The position numbers and the translations under genes are program-made. The notes beneath the pieces are model-generated. The model did not search any database. It saw only the letters and a list, made by a program, of their open reading frames with translations, and was not told the origin of the DNA. From assembly GCA_002928515.1 (NCBI GenBank), contig PERI01000002.1, positions 186,001 through 250,000 of the forward strand: 64,000 bases of DNA. The letters are read 5' to 3'. Shown piece after piece: positions 1-9,300 of this stretch (the stretch's first letter is position 1; every line of letters begins with the position of its first letter). The stretch comes from Hyphomicrobium sp. Its GTDB lineage: Bacteria; Pseudomonadota; Alphaproteobacteria; Rhizobiales; Hyphomicrobiaceae.

Positions 1-2
1 GC

Positions 3-689
3 CTCTTCAAAGCTGCCGAGAGCGAGCAAACGCCGCAGAAAAAGACCCGCCTGATCCGAGCTTTTCTCGACGATGCGAAAGCTCACGGTATGACGCTTAC
101 AGCCTTGCAGATGGTGGCCGCGACGACGGCTCAGATCAATCCGCAACCAGAATTGAGTTGGTTTGCAGAGACGGCATGCGAGATCGGGTTGGCGAGCGGT
201 CAAACAGATGTGACACGGCGTTGGGTGGCTCTCGATCCATCGTTAGCGCACTGGTTAGCTCTTGCCGATATCGCCGACGCTACAAAATCTGGTCGTGATG
301 CCGATCTGACGGCACTAGAAAATCTAGCCGTGCGTGGTCGCTTTTCATCCGATGCTCTGCATCGCCTCGCGACCGTGCTCGATGCCCTCAATTACAATGT
401 GCCTATTCCGTTGTGGGATGCCGCTAGCCGAACGCCGCAACCTAGCGGTGGATATCTGCCCCCGACAGGTGTGCTTTCAAGTTTGCAAGATGCCGCCAAG
501 AAAAAAGAATTCGGTCGTACCGTACTCCTGGTTATGAAAACCATCGGACCCAATGAAGCGGATGGCGCGCACATGATTGCCCTCGGCGATAGTATTCGTG
601 CGTTAAAGCGTGCGGGACTGGAGAGTGAAGCGCGTCGTCTTGGCGTCGAGGCATTAATTGAGTCGTGGCCGCGCATGGCAACGAACTGA
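3..689 (+). CDS. Hypothetical protein, C-terminal part (cut by window start)
   Basis: The frame is open from the first complete codon at base 3 to the TGA at 687-689, so at least 228 residues are visible and the true start lies before the window. An internal ATG at 90 is not needed. The protein is rich in Ala and Leu, looks mostly helical, and shows no signal peptide, transmembrane segment or catalytic motif in the visible part. The stop codon is 6 nt before the xerD ATG, so the two genes are probably co-transcribed. I do not recognise the family; function unknown. Confidence 0.75.
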   Translation, partial: LFKAAESEQTPQKKTRLIRAFLDDAKAHGMTLTALQMVAATTAQINPQPELSWFAETACEIGLASGQTDVTRRWVALDPSLAHWLALADIADATKSGRDADLTALENLAVRGRFSSDALHRLATVLDALNYNVPIPLWDAASRTPQPSGGYLPPTGVLSSLQDAAKKKEFGRTVLLVMKTIGPNEADGAHMIALGDSIRALKRAGLESEARRLGVEALIESWPRMATN

Positions 690-695
690 GGTCAC

Positions 696-1634
696 ATGGA
701 CATGACTGGCGATACCGCACGCCATCGTCTAACCGACGTTGCAACCTTCCTCGACATGATGAGTGCAGAGCGCGGTGCTGCAGACAATACGCGCGCTGCC
801 TACACGCGAGATCTCGATGCCTATCTGACTTTTCTCGATGCACGTGGCGTGGTGCACCGACACGCCCATGCCAAGGATGTTCAAGCGTATCTCGCAGCGC
901 TATCTGCAGATGGATTGGCTGCAACCTCGCGGGCGCGTCGGCTTTCGTCTGTGCGGCAGTTTTACAAATTTTTGCTGGCCGAGGGATGTATTGAGGCTGA
1001 CCCCACGACGGCATTGTCGGGTCCTAAACGACAGCGTGCTTTGCCTAAGGTGTTGAGTGTTGTCGAAGTTGATCGTTTGTTGTCAGCTGCAGCCCAACGC
1101 ACTGAGGTGCAAGAGGGACGCGCGCTTTTTCGCGCTCTGCGATTCAACTGTCTGCTGGAAATTCTGTATGCGACGGGCATGCGTGTCAGTGAGCTTGTTT
1201 CGCTGCCGCGGTCCGTTGTGCGCGGCGATCAGCGGGTCTTGACGATCACAGGCAAAGGCGGCCGCGAACGTCTCGTCCCGCTCAATCCGGCCGCGCGTGT
1301 GGCGCTTGATCGTTACCTTGCCGTTTCTGGTCGATTTGACAATTCGCCGTGGTTATTTGCTTCGAAGGCTGCCGAGGGCCATGTGACCCGGCAAGGCTTT
1401 GCGCTCGATTTGAAAGACATAGCGATAGAAGCAGGGCTTGATCCTGAGCGGGTCTCGCCGCACGTTTTGCGTCATGCGTTCGCGAGCCATCTGTTGGATC
1501 GCGGCGCCGATTTGCGTGCTGTGCAGCAGTTGCTTGGCCACGCCGACATTTCGACGACAGAAATTTACACGCACGTTTTACAAGAACGTCTCAAAAAACT
1601 CGTCAACGATCATCATCCGCTCGCCAAGACTTAA
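696..1634 (+). CDS. xerD: Tyrosine recombinase XerD
   Basis: Site-specific recombinase that, with XerC, resolves chromosome dimers at dif during division. The protein has 312 residues, normal for the family. An N-terminal SAM-like core-binding domain (about 12-100) is followed by the catalytic domain (about 115-300). All six catalytic residues are present: R163 in GMRVSEL, K187 in TGKGG, H256 and R259 in HVLRH, H282 in LGHADIS, and the nucleophile Y291. The start is supported by GAGG 6 nt upstream, overlapping the end of the previous gene. A second Xer recombinase near 57.7 kb fits XerC. XerD rather than XerC is inferred from similarity of the N-terminal half and from accA lying nearby, as in many Rhizobiales. 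Confidence 0.93.
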   Translation: MDMTGDTARHRLTDVATFLDMMSAERGAADNTRAAYTRDLDAYLTFLDARGVVHRHAHAKDVQAYLAALSADGLAATSRARRLSSVRQFYKFLLAEGCIEADPTTALSGPKRQRALPKVLSVVEVDRLLSAAAQRTEVQEGRALFRALRFNCLLEILYATGMRVSELVSLPRSVVRGDQRVLTITGKGGRERLVPLNPAARVALDRYLAVSGRFDNSPWLFASKAAEGHVTRQGFALDLKDIAIEAGLDPERVSPHVLRHAFASHLLDRGADLRAVQQLLGHADISTTEIYTHVLQERLKKLVNDHHPLAKT

Positions 1635-1673
1635 TTCGAAAGCCATACCGAAGTCATTACGATGGAGACTGCC

Positions 1674-2333
1674 ATGAGCCGCCTTTACGGAAATAACCAT
1701 CGCGCATTGCAGATGGCGTTCGATACCCGCGCCCTTGCCGATCGGATCGAAGATATTGCGGTCAAGCCGGAAGTCGATGATGTGGGCAAAGCATTCATCG
1801 AAAGTCGCGATATGTTTTTTCTTTCTACAGTCGATCACAATGGGCGACCGACGGTATCTTACAAAGGTGGGACACCCGGCTTTGTACGTGTCGTTTCTCC
1901 CAACACGATCTTGTTTCCCAGCTACGATGGCAATGGCATGTATTTGTCGATGGGTAACATTACAGGAAACGCTGAAATCGGCATGTTATTTATTGATTTT
2001 GAAAAACCGTTTCGTTTGCGTCTGCAGGGGCGTGCCGAAGTGATCGTGAGTGGGCCAGAGCTGGGTCTATTTAAGGAGGCGGAATTGGTCGTCAAAGTTG
2101 CGGTTCACGAAACTTGGATGAACTGTCCGCGCTATGTTCATCGCTACCAAAAAGTCGAACCTTCGCGTTATGCGCCTGGGGTAGAAGCCGACACACCATT
2201 TTGCGAATGGAAGCGCATCGACGGGCTGCAAGATGTGGTACGCCCGAGCGAACGCGAGACTGTTGCGGAGATGGGCACGACCACTATTGAAGATTGGATG
2301 GGCAAAGTGTTGACGGGCGACAAGGGCGCTTAG
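1674..2333 (+). CDS. Pyridoxamine 5'-phosphate oxidase-family flavin-binding protein
   Basis: A split-barrel flavoprotein of the PNPOx-like superfamily, about 219 residues. The core after residue 40 (ESRDMFFLSTVDHNGRPTVS, then GTPGFVRV and LFPSYDGNGMYLSMGNI) matches the FMN-binding barrel of uncharacterised PNPOx-like proteins rather than true PdxH, whose substrate motifs are missing. The substrate is unknown; a redox or detoxifying role is inferred. ATG 1674 is preferred because GGAG lies 7 nt upstream; an in-frame ATG at 1662 would add four residues. It follows xerD by 39 nt on the same strand and could be read through from it. Confidence 0.8.
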   Translation: MSRLYGNNHRALQMAFDTRALADRIEDIAVKPEVDDVGKAFIESRDMFFLSTVDHNGRPTVSYKGGTPGFVRVVSPNTILFPSYDGNGMYLSMGNITGNAEIGMLFIDFEKPFRLRLQGRAEVIVSGPELGLFKEAELVVKVAVHETWMNCPRYVHRYQKVEPSRYAPGVEADTPFCEWKRIDGLQDVVRPSERETVAEMGTTTIEDWMGKVLTGDKGA

Positions 2334-2489
2334 CGTCATCGTTCAGATAGCTTCGGTGAATTTGAAGTACGGCTCAACGCTGAGCGCTTGCCTTAAGGTA
2401 AAAACGATCGAAGCAGCGTTAAGCCAACACTGGCCATGAAAATTTCTCAACGCCTTGCGGAATAGCCCGTTGCAAGTCATTGTTTGGTT

Positions 2490-4019
2490 ATGACCATTCC
2501 CGCGTATCCATCACCGAAATCAGACAGATCGTCCTTGCTTGTTCGCAGTTTTTCTGGACATCCGCCGGGTCTGCCGTCGCTCTTCTTCACCGAGCTGTGG
2601 GAGCGATTTTCCTATTATGGCATGCGCGCACTGCTCACGCTGTTCATGGTGGCCGCCATCGCCGACGGCGGGCTCGGATTGAGTACGGCTGACGCGGGAC
2701 GCATTTACGGCAATTACACGATGGCCGTTTACATGCTTGCGATCCCCGGCGGGTTCATCGCCGATCGCATTCTTGGCGCGCGCCGCGCTGTGATGTTGGG
2801 CGGCACATTGATCGCGCTCGGGCACTACGCGCTCGCTGTCCCCATGATCGAAACGTTTTATCTCGGTCTGGTCCTCATCGCCTTGGGCACCGGATTATTT
2901 AAACCGAATATCTCGGCGTTGGTTGGTGCGTTGTACGGCCGCGATGATGCGCGGCGCGAAGCCGGATTTTCCATTTTTTATATGGGCATCAATATCGGCG
3001 GGTTTCTCGCTCCCATCGTCACTGGATTTTTGGCGCAAAGCGCATGGTTTAAGTCGTGGTTAGAAAGCGCGGGCTTTGATCCAACGCAAAGTTGGCACTG
3101 GGGATTTGCCGCGGCTGGCGTGGGCATGACCATTGCGATGATTATCTTTGCGCGCCATGCGCACGGCCTGCCTGAACCCGATAGCCAGGATCAAGACGGC
3201 TTGGCGAGCGATGAAACGCCGGGTCAAATTCTACGCAGTACAGCCGCTATGCTTGCAGGCACACTGGTGTTGCTCTGCTTGGTGCTCGCCTCCGATATCG
3301 AGGGATTGACTTGGCTGCGTTGGCTGTTCGTTGCTTTACCGATCGCTGGTATTATCTACGCCGTGCGATTGCCGAGCGATGATGCCAAGCGAATGGCGGC
3401 CATCGGAGTGCTGTTTATCGCGGCGATGATTTTCTGGGCGATTTTCGAACAGGCTGGAACGACCATCGCGCTGTTTGCCGATCAACTGACGCGCACAGAC
3501 ATCGGCGGCATTCCCTTTCCGTCTGCCTGGTTCCAATCGATCAACCCAGTGTTCGTGATTGTGCTGACGCCGTTTTTTGCAGCTCTGTGGATGCGATGGG
3601 GTGTGAAGCAACCGTCACCGGCCGTGAAATTTGCCTTCGGATTGGTTTTTCTGGCGACATCGTTTTTGCTGATGGTGCCCGCGGCTACGCTTGCAGTTTC
3701 TGGCCGCGTGTCGCCGCTGTGGCTGGTTGGATTATTTTTCCTGCAAACCGTCGGCGAGTTGCTGATCAGTCCGGTTGGACTTTCGACCATGACGCGATTG
3801 GCACCGTTGCGAACAACAGGATTGGTGCTGGGACTTTGGTTCCTGGCCGCAGCCTTCGGCAACAAACTCGCTGGCGTATTGGGAAGCGGGTTTTCAAGTT
3901 CAGACCCTGCCGCGTTGGCCACATCCTTTTTGACCCAAGCTGGGCTGGTCGCCGTTGCTGCAGGATTGCTATTCCTTGCTGCGCCATGGGTGAAAAAGCT
4001 TTCTGTGTCGGCGCGTTAA
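2490..4019 (+). CDS. POT-family proton-dependent oligopeptide transporter
   Basis: An inner-membrane major-facilitator protein of about 509 residues that imports di- and tripeptides with protons. The family signature is clear near residues 32-46: FFTELWERFSYYGMRALL contains the ExxERFxYYG motif that couples protons. A second POT signature (FxPNISALVGALYG, then FSIFYMGINIGGF) follows at about 140-175. Twelve to fourteen hydrophobic helices can be traced. An in-frame TTG at 2484 precedes the ATG; neither has a convincing ribosome site. A 150-nt gap separates it from the upstream gene, so it probably has its own promoter. The exact substrate cannot be told from sequence. Confidence 0.88.
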   Translation: MTIPAYPSPKSDRSSLLVRSFSGHPPGLPSLFFTELWERFSYYGMRALLTLFMVAAIADGGLGLSTADAGRIYGNYTMAVYMLAIPGGFIADRILGARRAVMLGGTLIALGHYALAVPMIETFYLGLVLIALGTGLFKPNISALVGALYGRDDARREAGFSIFYMGINIGGFLAPIVTGFLAQSAWFKSWLESAGFDPTQSWHWGFAAAGVGMTIAMIIFARHAHGLPEPDSQDQDGLASDETPGQILRSTAAMLAGTLVLLCLVLASDIEGLTWLRWLFVALPIAGIIYAVRLPSDDAKRMAAIGVLFIAAMIFWAIFEQAGTTIALFADQLTRTDIGGIPFPSAWFQSINPVFVIVLTPFFAALWMRWGVKQPSPAVKFAFGLVFLATSFLLMVPAATLAVSGRVSPLWLVGLFFLQTVGELLISPVGLSTMTRLAPLRTTGLVLGLWFLAAAFGNKLAGVLGSGFSSSDPAALATSFLTQAGLVAVAAGLLFLAAPWVKKLSVSAR

Positions 4020-4183
4020 CCGCAAGAGCTTAAATTTGGAACGGTCGTTCTTGAACTTGGTGGCATTTGGCACCCATGCCGCCTTGACACCTCCAGCGCT
4101 CGGGGGTGAATGTCTTTCGCGAGTTGTAGAGCAGCGCACAATGTATCTTGATGCGCTCCAGCGCTCGTTTCTCATCTGGCCAT

Positions 4184-5182
4184 ATGGCCGCAACACTTTC
4201 GAGAGGCATCGCCCCCGTGAGCGCTTCGAACGCCCTACGCACGTATCTCGATTTCGAGAAACCTATTCTTGAACTCGAAAACAAAGTCGCTGAACTGAAG
4301 GCCCTGCAAAAGGACGGCACCGGTCCGCAGATCGCCGATGAAATCACGAAGCTAGAGCAGAAGGCTAAAGCGGCACTTCTGGATACGTATCAAAAGCTCA
4401 CGCCCTGGCAGAAGACGCTGGTCGCGCGCCACCCCGAACGACCGCATTGTCTAGAATTTATCAACGGTCTCATTGAAGATTTCACCCCGCTCGCAGGGGA
4501 TCGCTATTTCGCAGAAGACGAAGCCATCGTCGCGGGCGTCGGTCGGTTTCGCGGTCGCTCCGTACTGGTCATGGGACACGAAAAAGGTTCTGACACCGAA
4601 AGCCGCATCAAGCACAACTTCGGCATGGCGAAGCCGGAAGGCTATCGCAAAGCTGTGCGATTGATGGAATTGGCGGACAGATTCAATCTGCCTGTGATCA
4701 CATTTGTCGATACCCCCGGTGCCTATCCCGGCATCGGTGCGGAAGAGCGCGGTCAAGCTGAAGCCATCGCGCGCTCGACAGAATGTTGCTTAAAGCTCGG
4801 CGTGCCAATGGTCACTGTTGTTGTGGGCGAAGGAGGCTCGGGCGGCGCGATCGCGATTGCCACGGCCAACCGCATTCTCATGCTTGAACACGCCATCTAT
4901 TCGGTGATCTCCCCGGAGGGTGCGGCATCGATCATCTGGCGCGACAGCAATAAAAAAGAAGAAGCCGCGACCAACATGAAGATTACGGCGCAAGATCTCG
5001 ATCAGCTCGGCGTCATCGATGTGATCATCAAGGAGCCTGCCGGTGGCGCGCATCGCGACCGTGAGTCGGTCATTATTGCGACGGGTAATGCTATCGCGCG
5101 GGCATTGTCCGAGTTCGACGGTAAATCCCCTGATGAGGTTCGCCGCCAACGTCATGACCGGTTCTTGTCGATTGGCCGCTAG
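4184..5182 (+). CDS. accA: Acetyl-CoA carboxylase carboxyltransferase, alpha subunit
   Basis: Cytoplasmic subunit that, with AccD, moves CO2 from carboxybiotin to acetyl-CoA to make malonyl-CoA for fatty acids. The typical N-terminus [15 protein letters not shown] and the crotonase-fold core ([42 protein letters not shown]) are intact. The start is uncertain: ATG 4184 gives 332 residues; GTG 4217, with GAGAGG about 10 nt upstream, gives 321, nearer the usual 317-319. Biotin synthesis genes sit 19 kb downstream but are not linked transcriptionally. A short GC hairpin, AGCGC-TCGG-GCGCT, followed by a few T at 5190-5206 may be a weak terminator. Confidence 0.93.
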   Translation: MAATLSRGIAPVSASNALRTYLDFEKPILELENKVAELKALQKDGTGPQIADEITKLEQKAKAALLDTYQKLTPWQKTLVARHPERPHCLEFINGLIEDFTPLAGDRYFAEDEAIVAGVGRFRGRSVLVMGHEKGSDTESRIKHNFGMAKPEGYRKAVRLMELADRFNLPVITFVDTPGAYPGIGAEERGQAEAIARSTECCLKLGVPMVTVVVGEGGSGGAIAIATANRILMLEHAIYSVISPEGAASIIWRDSNKKEEAATNMKITAQDLDQLGVIDVIIKEPAGGAHRDRESVIIATGNAIARALSEFDGKSPDEVRRQRHDRFLSIGR

Positions 5183-5418
5183 TTAAAATAGCGCTCGGGC
5201 GCTTTTACTGTTTCCAATCAATGCGCAATGCACCTGCATATGCCGCGCCCCTGCCGCATTCATCCCCATACTGCGCGGCTTGCGACCGTTGACAGGGCGG
5301 GACTCGATGCGCACTAGTCTTTTCAGGGATTCTGTAATCATTACTGAGTATTGGGACTTTAATCGCGTTGCTGGCACTGCTGCCGCGCGCGGCTTATTGA
5401 GCATAAAGGCTTGGGCTG

Positions 5419-6417
5419 TTGCAGAAGACTGACCGAAATCGAGCGGCGATCAGTGTCGCAACTTATTTGCGCGCAAGTCTGATGGCGTTGAGCTTGTCCG
5501 TATTGGCTGCCTGCTCGTCGAATGCCCCGGTTATCCCGCCAGCCTCTGAAGTACCGCTCTCAAAAGAGGCCCTCGCACTTCTCGGCAAAAAGGGCATGCA
5601 ACCTGGATCGCCGATTTTTGTCCGCATCTTCAAAGAAGAATCCGAACTCGAAATCTGGAAGCAGCGGGACGATGGCCGCTTTTATCATTTCAAAACGTAT
5701 CCGATCTGCAATTGGTCGGGCGAGATTGGTCCAAAGCTTGTGCAAGGTGATCGTCAGGCGCCTGAGGGATTTTATACAATCACGCCCAAACTGATGAATC
5801 CGAACTCAAAATTCTATCTGTCATTCAATCTAGGTTACCCCAATAGCTATGACCGCTCTTACGGGCGGACGGGTGATTTTGTCATGGTGCATGGCAAGTG
5901 CCGGTCTGCGGGTTGCTATGCGATGACCGATGCTTTGATGGAAGAAATCTACGGGCTGACCCGCGAAAGTTTGAAGGCTGGACATCCGAGTTTTGAAGTC
6001 CATGCGATGCCGTTTCGCATGACCGACGAGCGAATGGCGCGCCTCAAGACCCACAAGTGGTATCCGTTCTGGAAAACGCTAAAGCAGGGCTACGACCATT
6101 TCGAGAAACATCGCATTCCGCCGACTGTCGCCGTGTGTGAGCGACGTTATGTTGTGAACGTTGAGTCTCCGGGACGTTTGGATCCAACTGGGTATTGTCC
6201 GCCCTTCCGTCGTCCTGTGATTGCGGATTATACGCCATTGCCGGAGCCGAGTTTGACGACAATAGCTGATGGCACGAAGTACAAAGGGCTCGTCAGTGCT
6301 GACGTCGATCCAACGCTGGCCGATATCAACGCAGTGCGAGCCAGTCAGCCAACGGGTGCTACATCATTGCCACAAAGTAGCGCGGCGCAGGGCGCGACGG
6401 TGACGCCATCGCCGTGA
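5419..6417 (+). CDS. YafK-type L,D-transpeptidase, predicted lipoprotein (copy 1 of 3)
   Basis: Predicted envelope enzyme of the YkuD/YafK L,D-transpeptidase family, which makes or cuts bonds in peptidoglycan side chains; in E. coli the relative DpaA (YafK) releases Braun lipoprotein. The N-terminus has basic residues, a hydrophobic stretch and a lipobox VLAAC (Cys about residue 32), so it should be lipid-anchored. The catalytic block MVHGKCRSAGCYAMTD (about 154-170) has the His and the SxGC cysteine. TTG 5419 is used because the next ATG, 5482, leaves too short a signal. A Pro/Ser/Thr-rich tail follows the domain. It heads a run of three paralogues; the gap to the next is 36 nt. Confidence 0.85.
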   Translation: MQKTDRNRAAISVATYLRASLMALSLSVLAACSSNAPVIPPASEVPLSKEALALLGKKGMQPGSPIFVRIFKEESELEIWKQRDDGRFYHFKTYPICNWSGEIGPKLVQGDRQAPEGFYTITPKLMNPNSKFYLSFNLGYPNSYDRSYGRTGDFVMVHGKCRSAGCYAMTDALMEEIYGLTRESLKAGHPSFEVHAMPFRMTDERMARLKTHKWYPFWKTLKQGYDHFEKHRIPPTVAVCERRYVVNVESPGRLDPTGYCPPFRRPVIADYTPLPEPSLTTIADGTKYKGLVSADVDPTLADINAVRASQPTGATSLPQSSAAQGATVTPSP

Positions 6418-6453
6418 TTGGAATGATTAGATTGAAGTTGCGGAGCGCGTAAG

Positions 6454-7359
6454 ATGTCTAAGACATCGGCGAGTGAAGGCACCACGCAGCCCAGACGTCG
6501 ATTTCGCTTTTTTCGTTCGTTGGGGATTGTCACACTCGTCATCGTGGCGATAGCGGCTGTGATGTTGGCACCATTTTGGATACCCATTCTGCGCGACGGT
6601 GACGAAGGTCTTATTGCTGCCGAACGCTCCAAGCGACGCCTACTTGCCAGTGTGGGCCTGCCAATGCCCAACACACCTGGCACGGGTCAGTTACCGCAAC
6701 GCCTTGCCGACCATGGGTTGCGCTCTGGGGCGCCGATTTTCATACGCATTTTCAAGCGTGAATTCGAGTTGGAAGTTTGGATGCAGCGCGATGGATTGTT
6801 TCATCGCTTCGCGACTTATCCGATGTGTGTTTGGTCGGGCAAGCTTGGGCCAAAATTCCGCGAGGGCGATCAGCAAGCGCCGGAAGGTTTTTATACGGTC
6901 GATGCGTCGGCGCTTAATCCGAACAGCCAGTGGTATCGCTCATTCAATCTAGGCTATCCCAACGCTTATGATCGCGCGCACAATAGAACTGGTTCGTTTT
7001 TAATGGTGCATGGTGGGTGCGCTTCGGTCGGGTGCTTTGCCATGACGGATGCCCAGATGGATGACATCTGGCAACTCGTTACGGCCGCTCTGAAAGGCGG
7101 ACAGAAGCGATTTCAAGTTCAAGTGTTTCCGTTTCGCATGACCAACGACCAGCTCGCACACTACGCTGGTCACCCTTCCTATAACTTCTGGCAAAAGCTC
7201 AAAATTGGACACGACTTGTTCGAATCGAGCCTTTTACCGCCGCGGGTGCATGTCTGTAACGATCAGTACGGATTTGAGGCCGGAGGAACGGCGACATTGG
7301 GCGATACGCTCATCGAGGCACGCTGTCCGCAGCAAACGTCCATCAATTCGACGAAGTAG
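6454..7359 (+). CDS. YafK-type L,D-transpeptidase, membrane-anchored (copy 2 of 3)
   Basis: Second of three tandem paralogues, 301 residues. It begins with a basic stretch (RRRFRFFRS) and one long hydrophobic helix (about 23-47) with no lipobox or clear signal-peptidase site, so it is probably held in the inner membrane with the catalytic domain in the periplasm. The family core is complete: GAPIFIRIFKREFELEVWMQ, the YPMCVWSG strand, GDQQAPEGFYTV, and the active-site block MVHGGCASVGCFAMTD with catalytic Cys near 190. The YafK subtype is inferred from the closely spaced HGxC and SxGC cysteines. Co-directional with copies 1 and 3, likely one transcript. Confidence 0.86.
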   Translation: MSKTSASEGTTQPRRRFRFFRSLGIVTLVIVAIAAVMLAPFWIPILRDGDEGLIAAERSKRRLLASVGLPMPNTPGTGQLPQRLADHGLRSGAPIFIRIFKREFELEVWMQRDGLFHRFATYPMCVWSGKLGPKFREGDQQAPEGFYTVDASALNPNSQWYRSFNLGYPNAYDRAHNRTGSFLMVHGGCASVGCFAMTDAQMDDIWQLVTAALKGGQKRFQVQVFPFRMTNDQLAHYAGHPSYNFWQKLKIGHDLFESSLLPPRVHVCNDQYGFEAGGTATLGDTLIEARCPQQTSINSTK

Positions 7360-7467
7360 GCTATTAATTCAACGTTGATGGGTTGCAAAAAGACACTACG
7401 AGCGGCTGATCAGAACGGCTATGTTGCGGCGGGTTACGAGATTGGCTTTCCGGATAGCGGGACGATA

Positions 7468-8571
7468 ATGACGCTCAGGATTTCCGGCAGTATTGGAATT
7501 TTTCTGGCAGGCTGGATCGGCCTTTGTCAGTCTGCGTCTGCGCTGTCCATCGAACTGAAAGATGTCGCCGCGGACCGCGTCGAGCGTCAGCGCGCCGCCG
7601 CATCCGGATCGCTGCCGTTACCTGGCACGCCCAATATCGCAGCTTTGAATGATCGACTGCAGCAGAGCAACATAGCTCTGTCTGCGCCTATGCTGATCCG
7701 CGTCTTCAAAGCCGAATCCGAGCTTGAGGTGTGGAAAGAGCGTGACGGGCAATTCGTGCTGTTTGCGACTTATCCGATCTGCCATTGGTCCGGCACGCTT
7801 GGCCCTAAGCTGCGTGAGGGCGATAAACAAGCTCCGGAAGGATTTTACACAGTCACACGGCCACAGACGCGTCATGTCGGGCGCTGGCCGAAATCGTTGT
7901 ATCTGAACTATCCTAACGAACTCGACCAGTCGCTCGCACGCACCGGCGATCTTATTCTGATTCACGGTGGCTGTACGTCAGTCGGCTGCTTTGCCATGAC
8001 CAATCCGGTGATGGATGAAATTCACCATCTCAGTGTATCATCCATCGAAGCAGGCCAGGAACACATTCCGATCCATGTGTTTCCGTTCCGCATGACAGTG
8101 ATGAAGATGGCCTCGCAGGCGCTTTCACCCTGGGCACCGTTCTGGGCAAATTTGAAGCAAGGCTACGACGCGTTCGAGCGCACGAAAATTCCTCCTGTCG
8201 TTGGCATTTGCGATGGGCGTTACAATTTCCAACCGGCTGCGACGGCTTGGGGCTCCGGTCCGTTGCAAGTCTGCGGTCCCACGCTTTCAGCCATTCGGGA
8301 CCAGGACAATTGGTTGAGAGATGTGCCGACACCGGCGGCCTCGCCTTTGCGTATCGAGCAGCAACGCCAGCAACACCCTGGTGTACAAACACAGCTTGGC
8401 AACGGTCGGCAGAGTTCGCTGTCGGGTCGCATTCGTTGCAATCTGGCCCGTGCGAGCTGTCGCAAACACGTTGCATTGAAGACCCAAGTTGCCGCTAAGC
8501 GCCGCGTGCTCGCAGTTGCCGGTCCGCGTACTGAGCGCCTTCGCAAACCGCAGCGCCGCGGCTCAACCTAA
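7468..8571 (+). CDS. YafK-type L,D-transpeptidase, secreted (copy 3 of 3)
   Basis: Third tandem paralogue, about 367 residues from ATG 7468. That start gives a classical Sec signal (MTLRISGSIGIFLAGW, cut after SASA); the frame extends up to an ATG at 7378 but those residues do not form a signal. The domain carries the shared strand MLIRVFKAESELEVWKE, the substrate-loop sequence GDKQAPEGFYTV and the active site IHGGCTSVGCFAMTN. Unlike its neighbours it has a long Gln/Arg-rich, probably disordered C-terminal tail of about 90 residues, which could bind the cell wall. Three copies with three anchoring modes suggest the same reaction at different places in the envelope (inference). Confidence 0.85.
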   Translation: MTLRISGSIGIFLAGWIGLCQSASALSIELKDVAADRVERQRAAASGSLPLPGTPNIAALNDRLQQSNIALSAPMLIRVFKAESELEVWKERDGQFVLFATYPICHWSGTLGPKLREGDKQAPEGFYTVTRPQTRHVGRWPKSLYLNYPNELDQSLARTGDLILIHGGCTSVGCFAMTNPVMDEIHHLSVSSIEAGQEHIPIHVFPFRMTVMKMASQALSPWAPFWANLKQGYDAFERTKIPPVVGICDGRYNFQPAATAWGSGPLQVCGPTLSAIRDQDNWLRDVPTPAASPLRIEQQRQQHPGVQTQLGNGRQSSLSGRIRCNLARASCRKHVALKTQVAAKRRVLAVAGPRTERLRKPQRRGST

Positions 8572-8702
8572 TCATTGTCGCGTAGGGACTGAAACATCGC
8601 GTTTCAAGCTTCGCGATGTCGCGCTGATTGGGCTTGCTGGATATCGTAAGTTTGCGATAGACGCGCGGGACGATGCCCGCTTGCCAACCGAAAGACAGGT
8701 CG

Positions 8703-9263
8703 ATGGAAACTAAATCTTCGCCCAGAAAAATTGAGAACGCGCTGGAGCAAGCGCTGTTCGGTTCGCGCTGGCTGCTTGCGCCGTTCTATTTCGGTTTGGC
8801 GATATCTCTCATCGTGCTGCTGATCAAGTTCCTGATGGAGCTAGGTCATCTCGCGTTGCATGCATTCACGTCAACGGAATCAGATGTTATTCTCGGCATC
8901 CTGACGCTTGTCGATCTTGCACTGACCGGGTCTCTTTTGATTATCGTCATTTTTTCCGGATACGAGAACTTCGTTTCCAAGATCAATCACGACAATCATG
9001 AAGACCGGCCGGAGTGGATGGGTACCATCGATTTCAGCGGCTTGAAGCTCAAACTTCTGTCGTCGATCGTTGCCATTTCCGGCGTGCAATTACTCAAGCA
9101 GTTTATGTCGCTCAAAGTTGTGACGCCCGAAACGGAGCGGGTCATATTCTGGATGGTCATCATTCATGTGGTCTTTGTGATTTCCAGCGTATTACTAGCA
9201 ATCTCCGATAGAATTTCCGGTCACGGTGGTGGAGCAGACACCAGTTCAGATCAGAAGCATTAG
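8703..9263 (+). CDS. YqhA/UPF0114-family integral membrane protein
   Basis: 186 residues with four predicted membrane helices (about 22-45, 58-80, 108-128, 138-160). The N-terminus ENALEQALFGSRWLLAPFY and the sequence SGYENFVSKI are typical of the YqhA (UPF0114) family, whose biochemical role is not settled. ATG 8703 is chosen over an upstream in-frame start because CAGG precedes it by 3-6 nt and the family starts here. It follows the L,D-transpeptidase cluster after 131 nt and converges with the carbamoyltransferase gene. An envelope role is plausible from context only. Confidence 0.85.
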   Translation: METKSSPRKIENALEQALFGSRWLLAPFYFGLAISLIVLLIKFLMELGHLALHAFTSTESDVILGILTLVDLALTGSLLIIVIFSGYENFVSKINHDNHEDRPEWMGTIDFSGLKLKLLSSIVAISGVQLLKQFMSLKVVTPETERVIFWMVIIHVVFVISSVLLAISDRISGHGGGADTSSDQKH

Positions 9264-9300
9264 TTTTGCCAACAGAACTTTGCTTCAGAGGTCATCGGCA

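Noticed and set aside
5183-5404. 73-codon minus-strand frame between accA and the first L,D-transpeptidase
   Set aside because: Pro/Arg/Ser-rich, no ribosome site, overlaps the likely promoter and weak terminator region.
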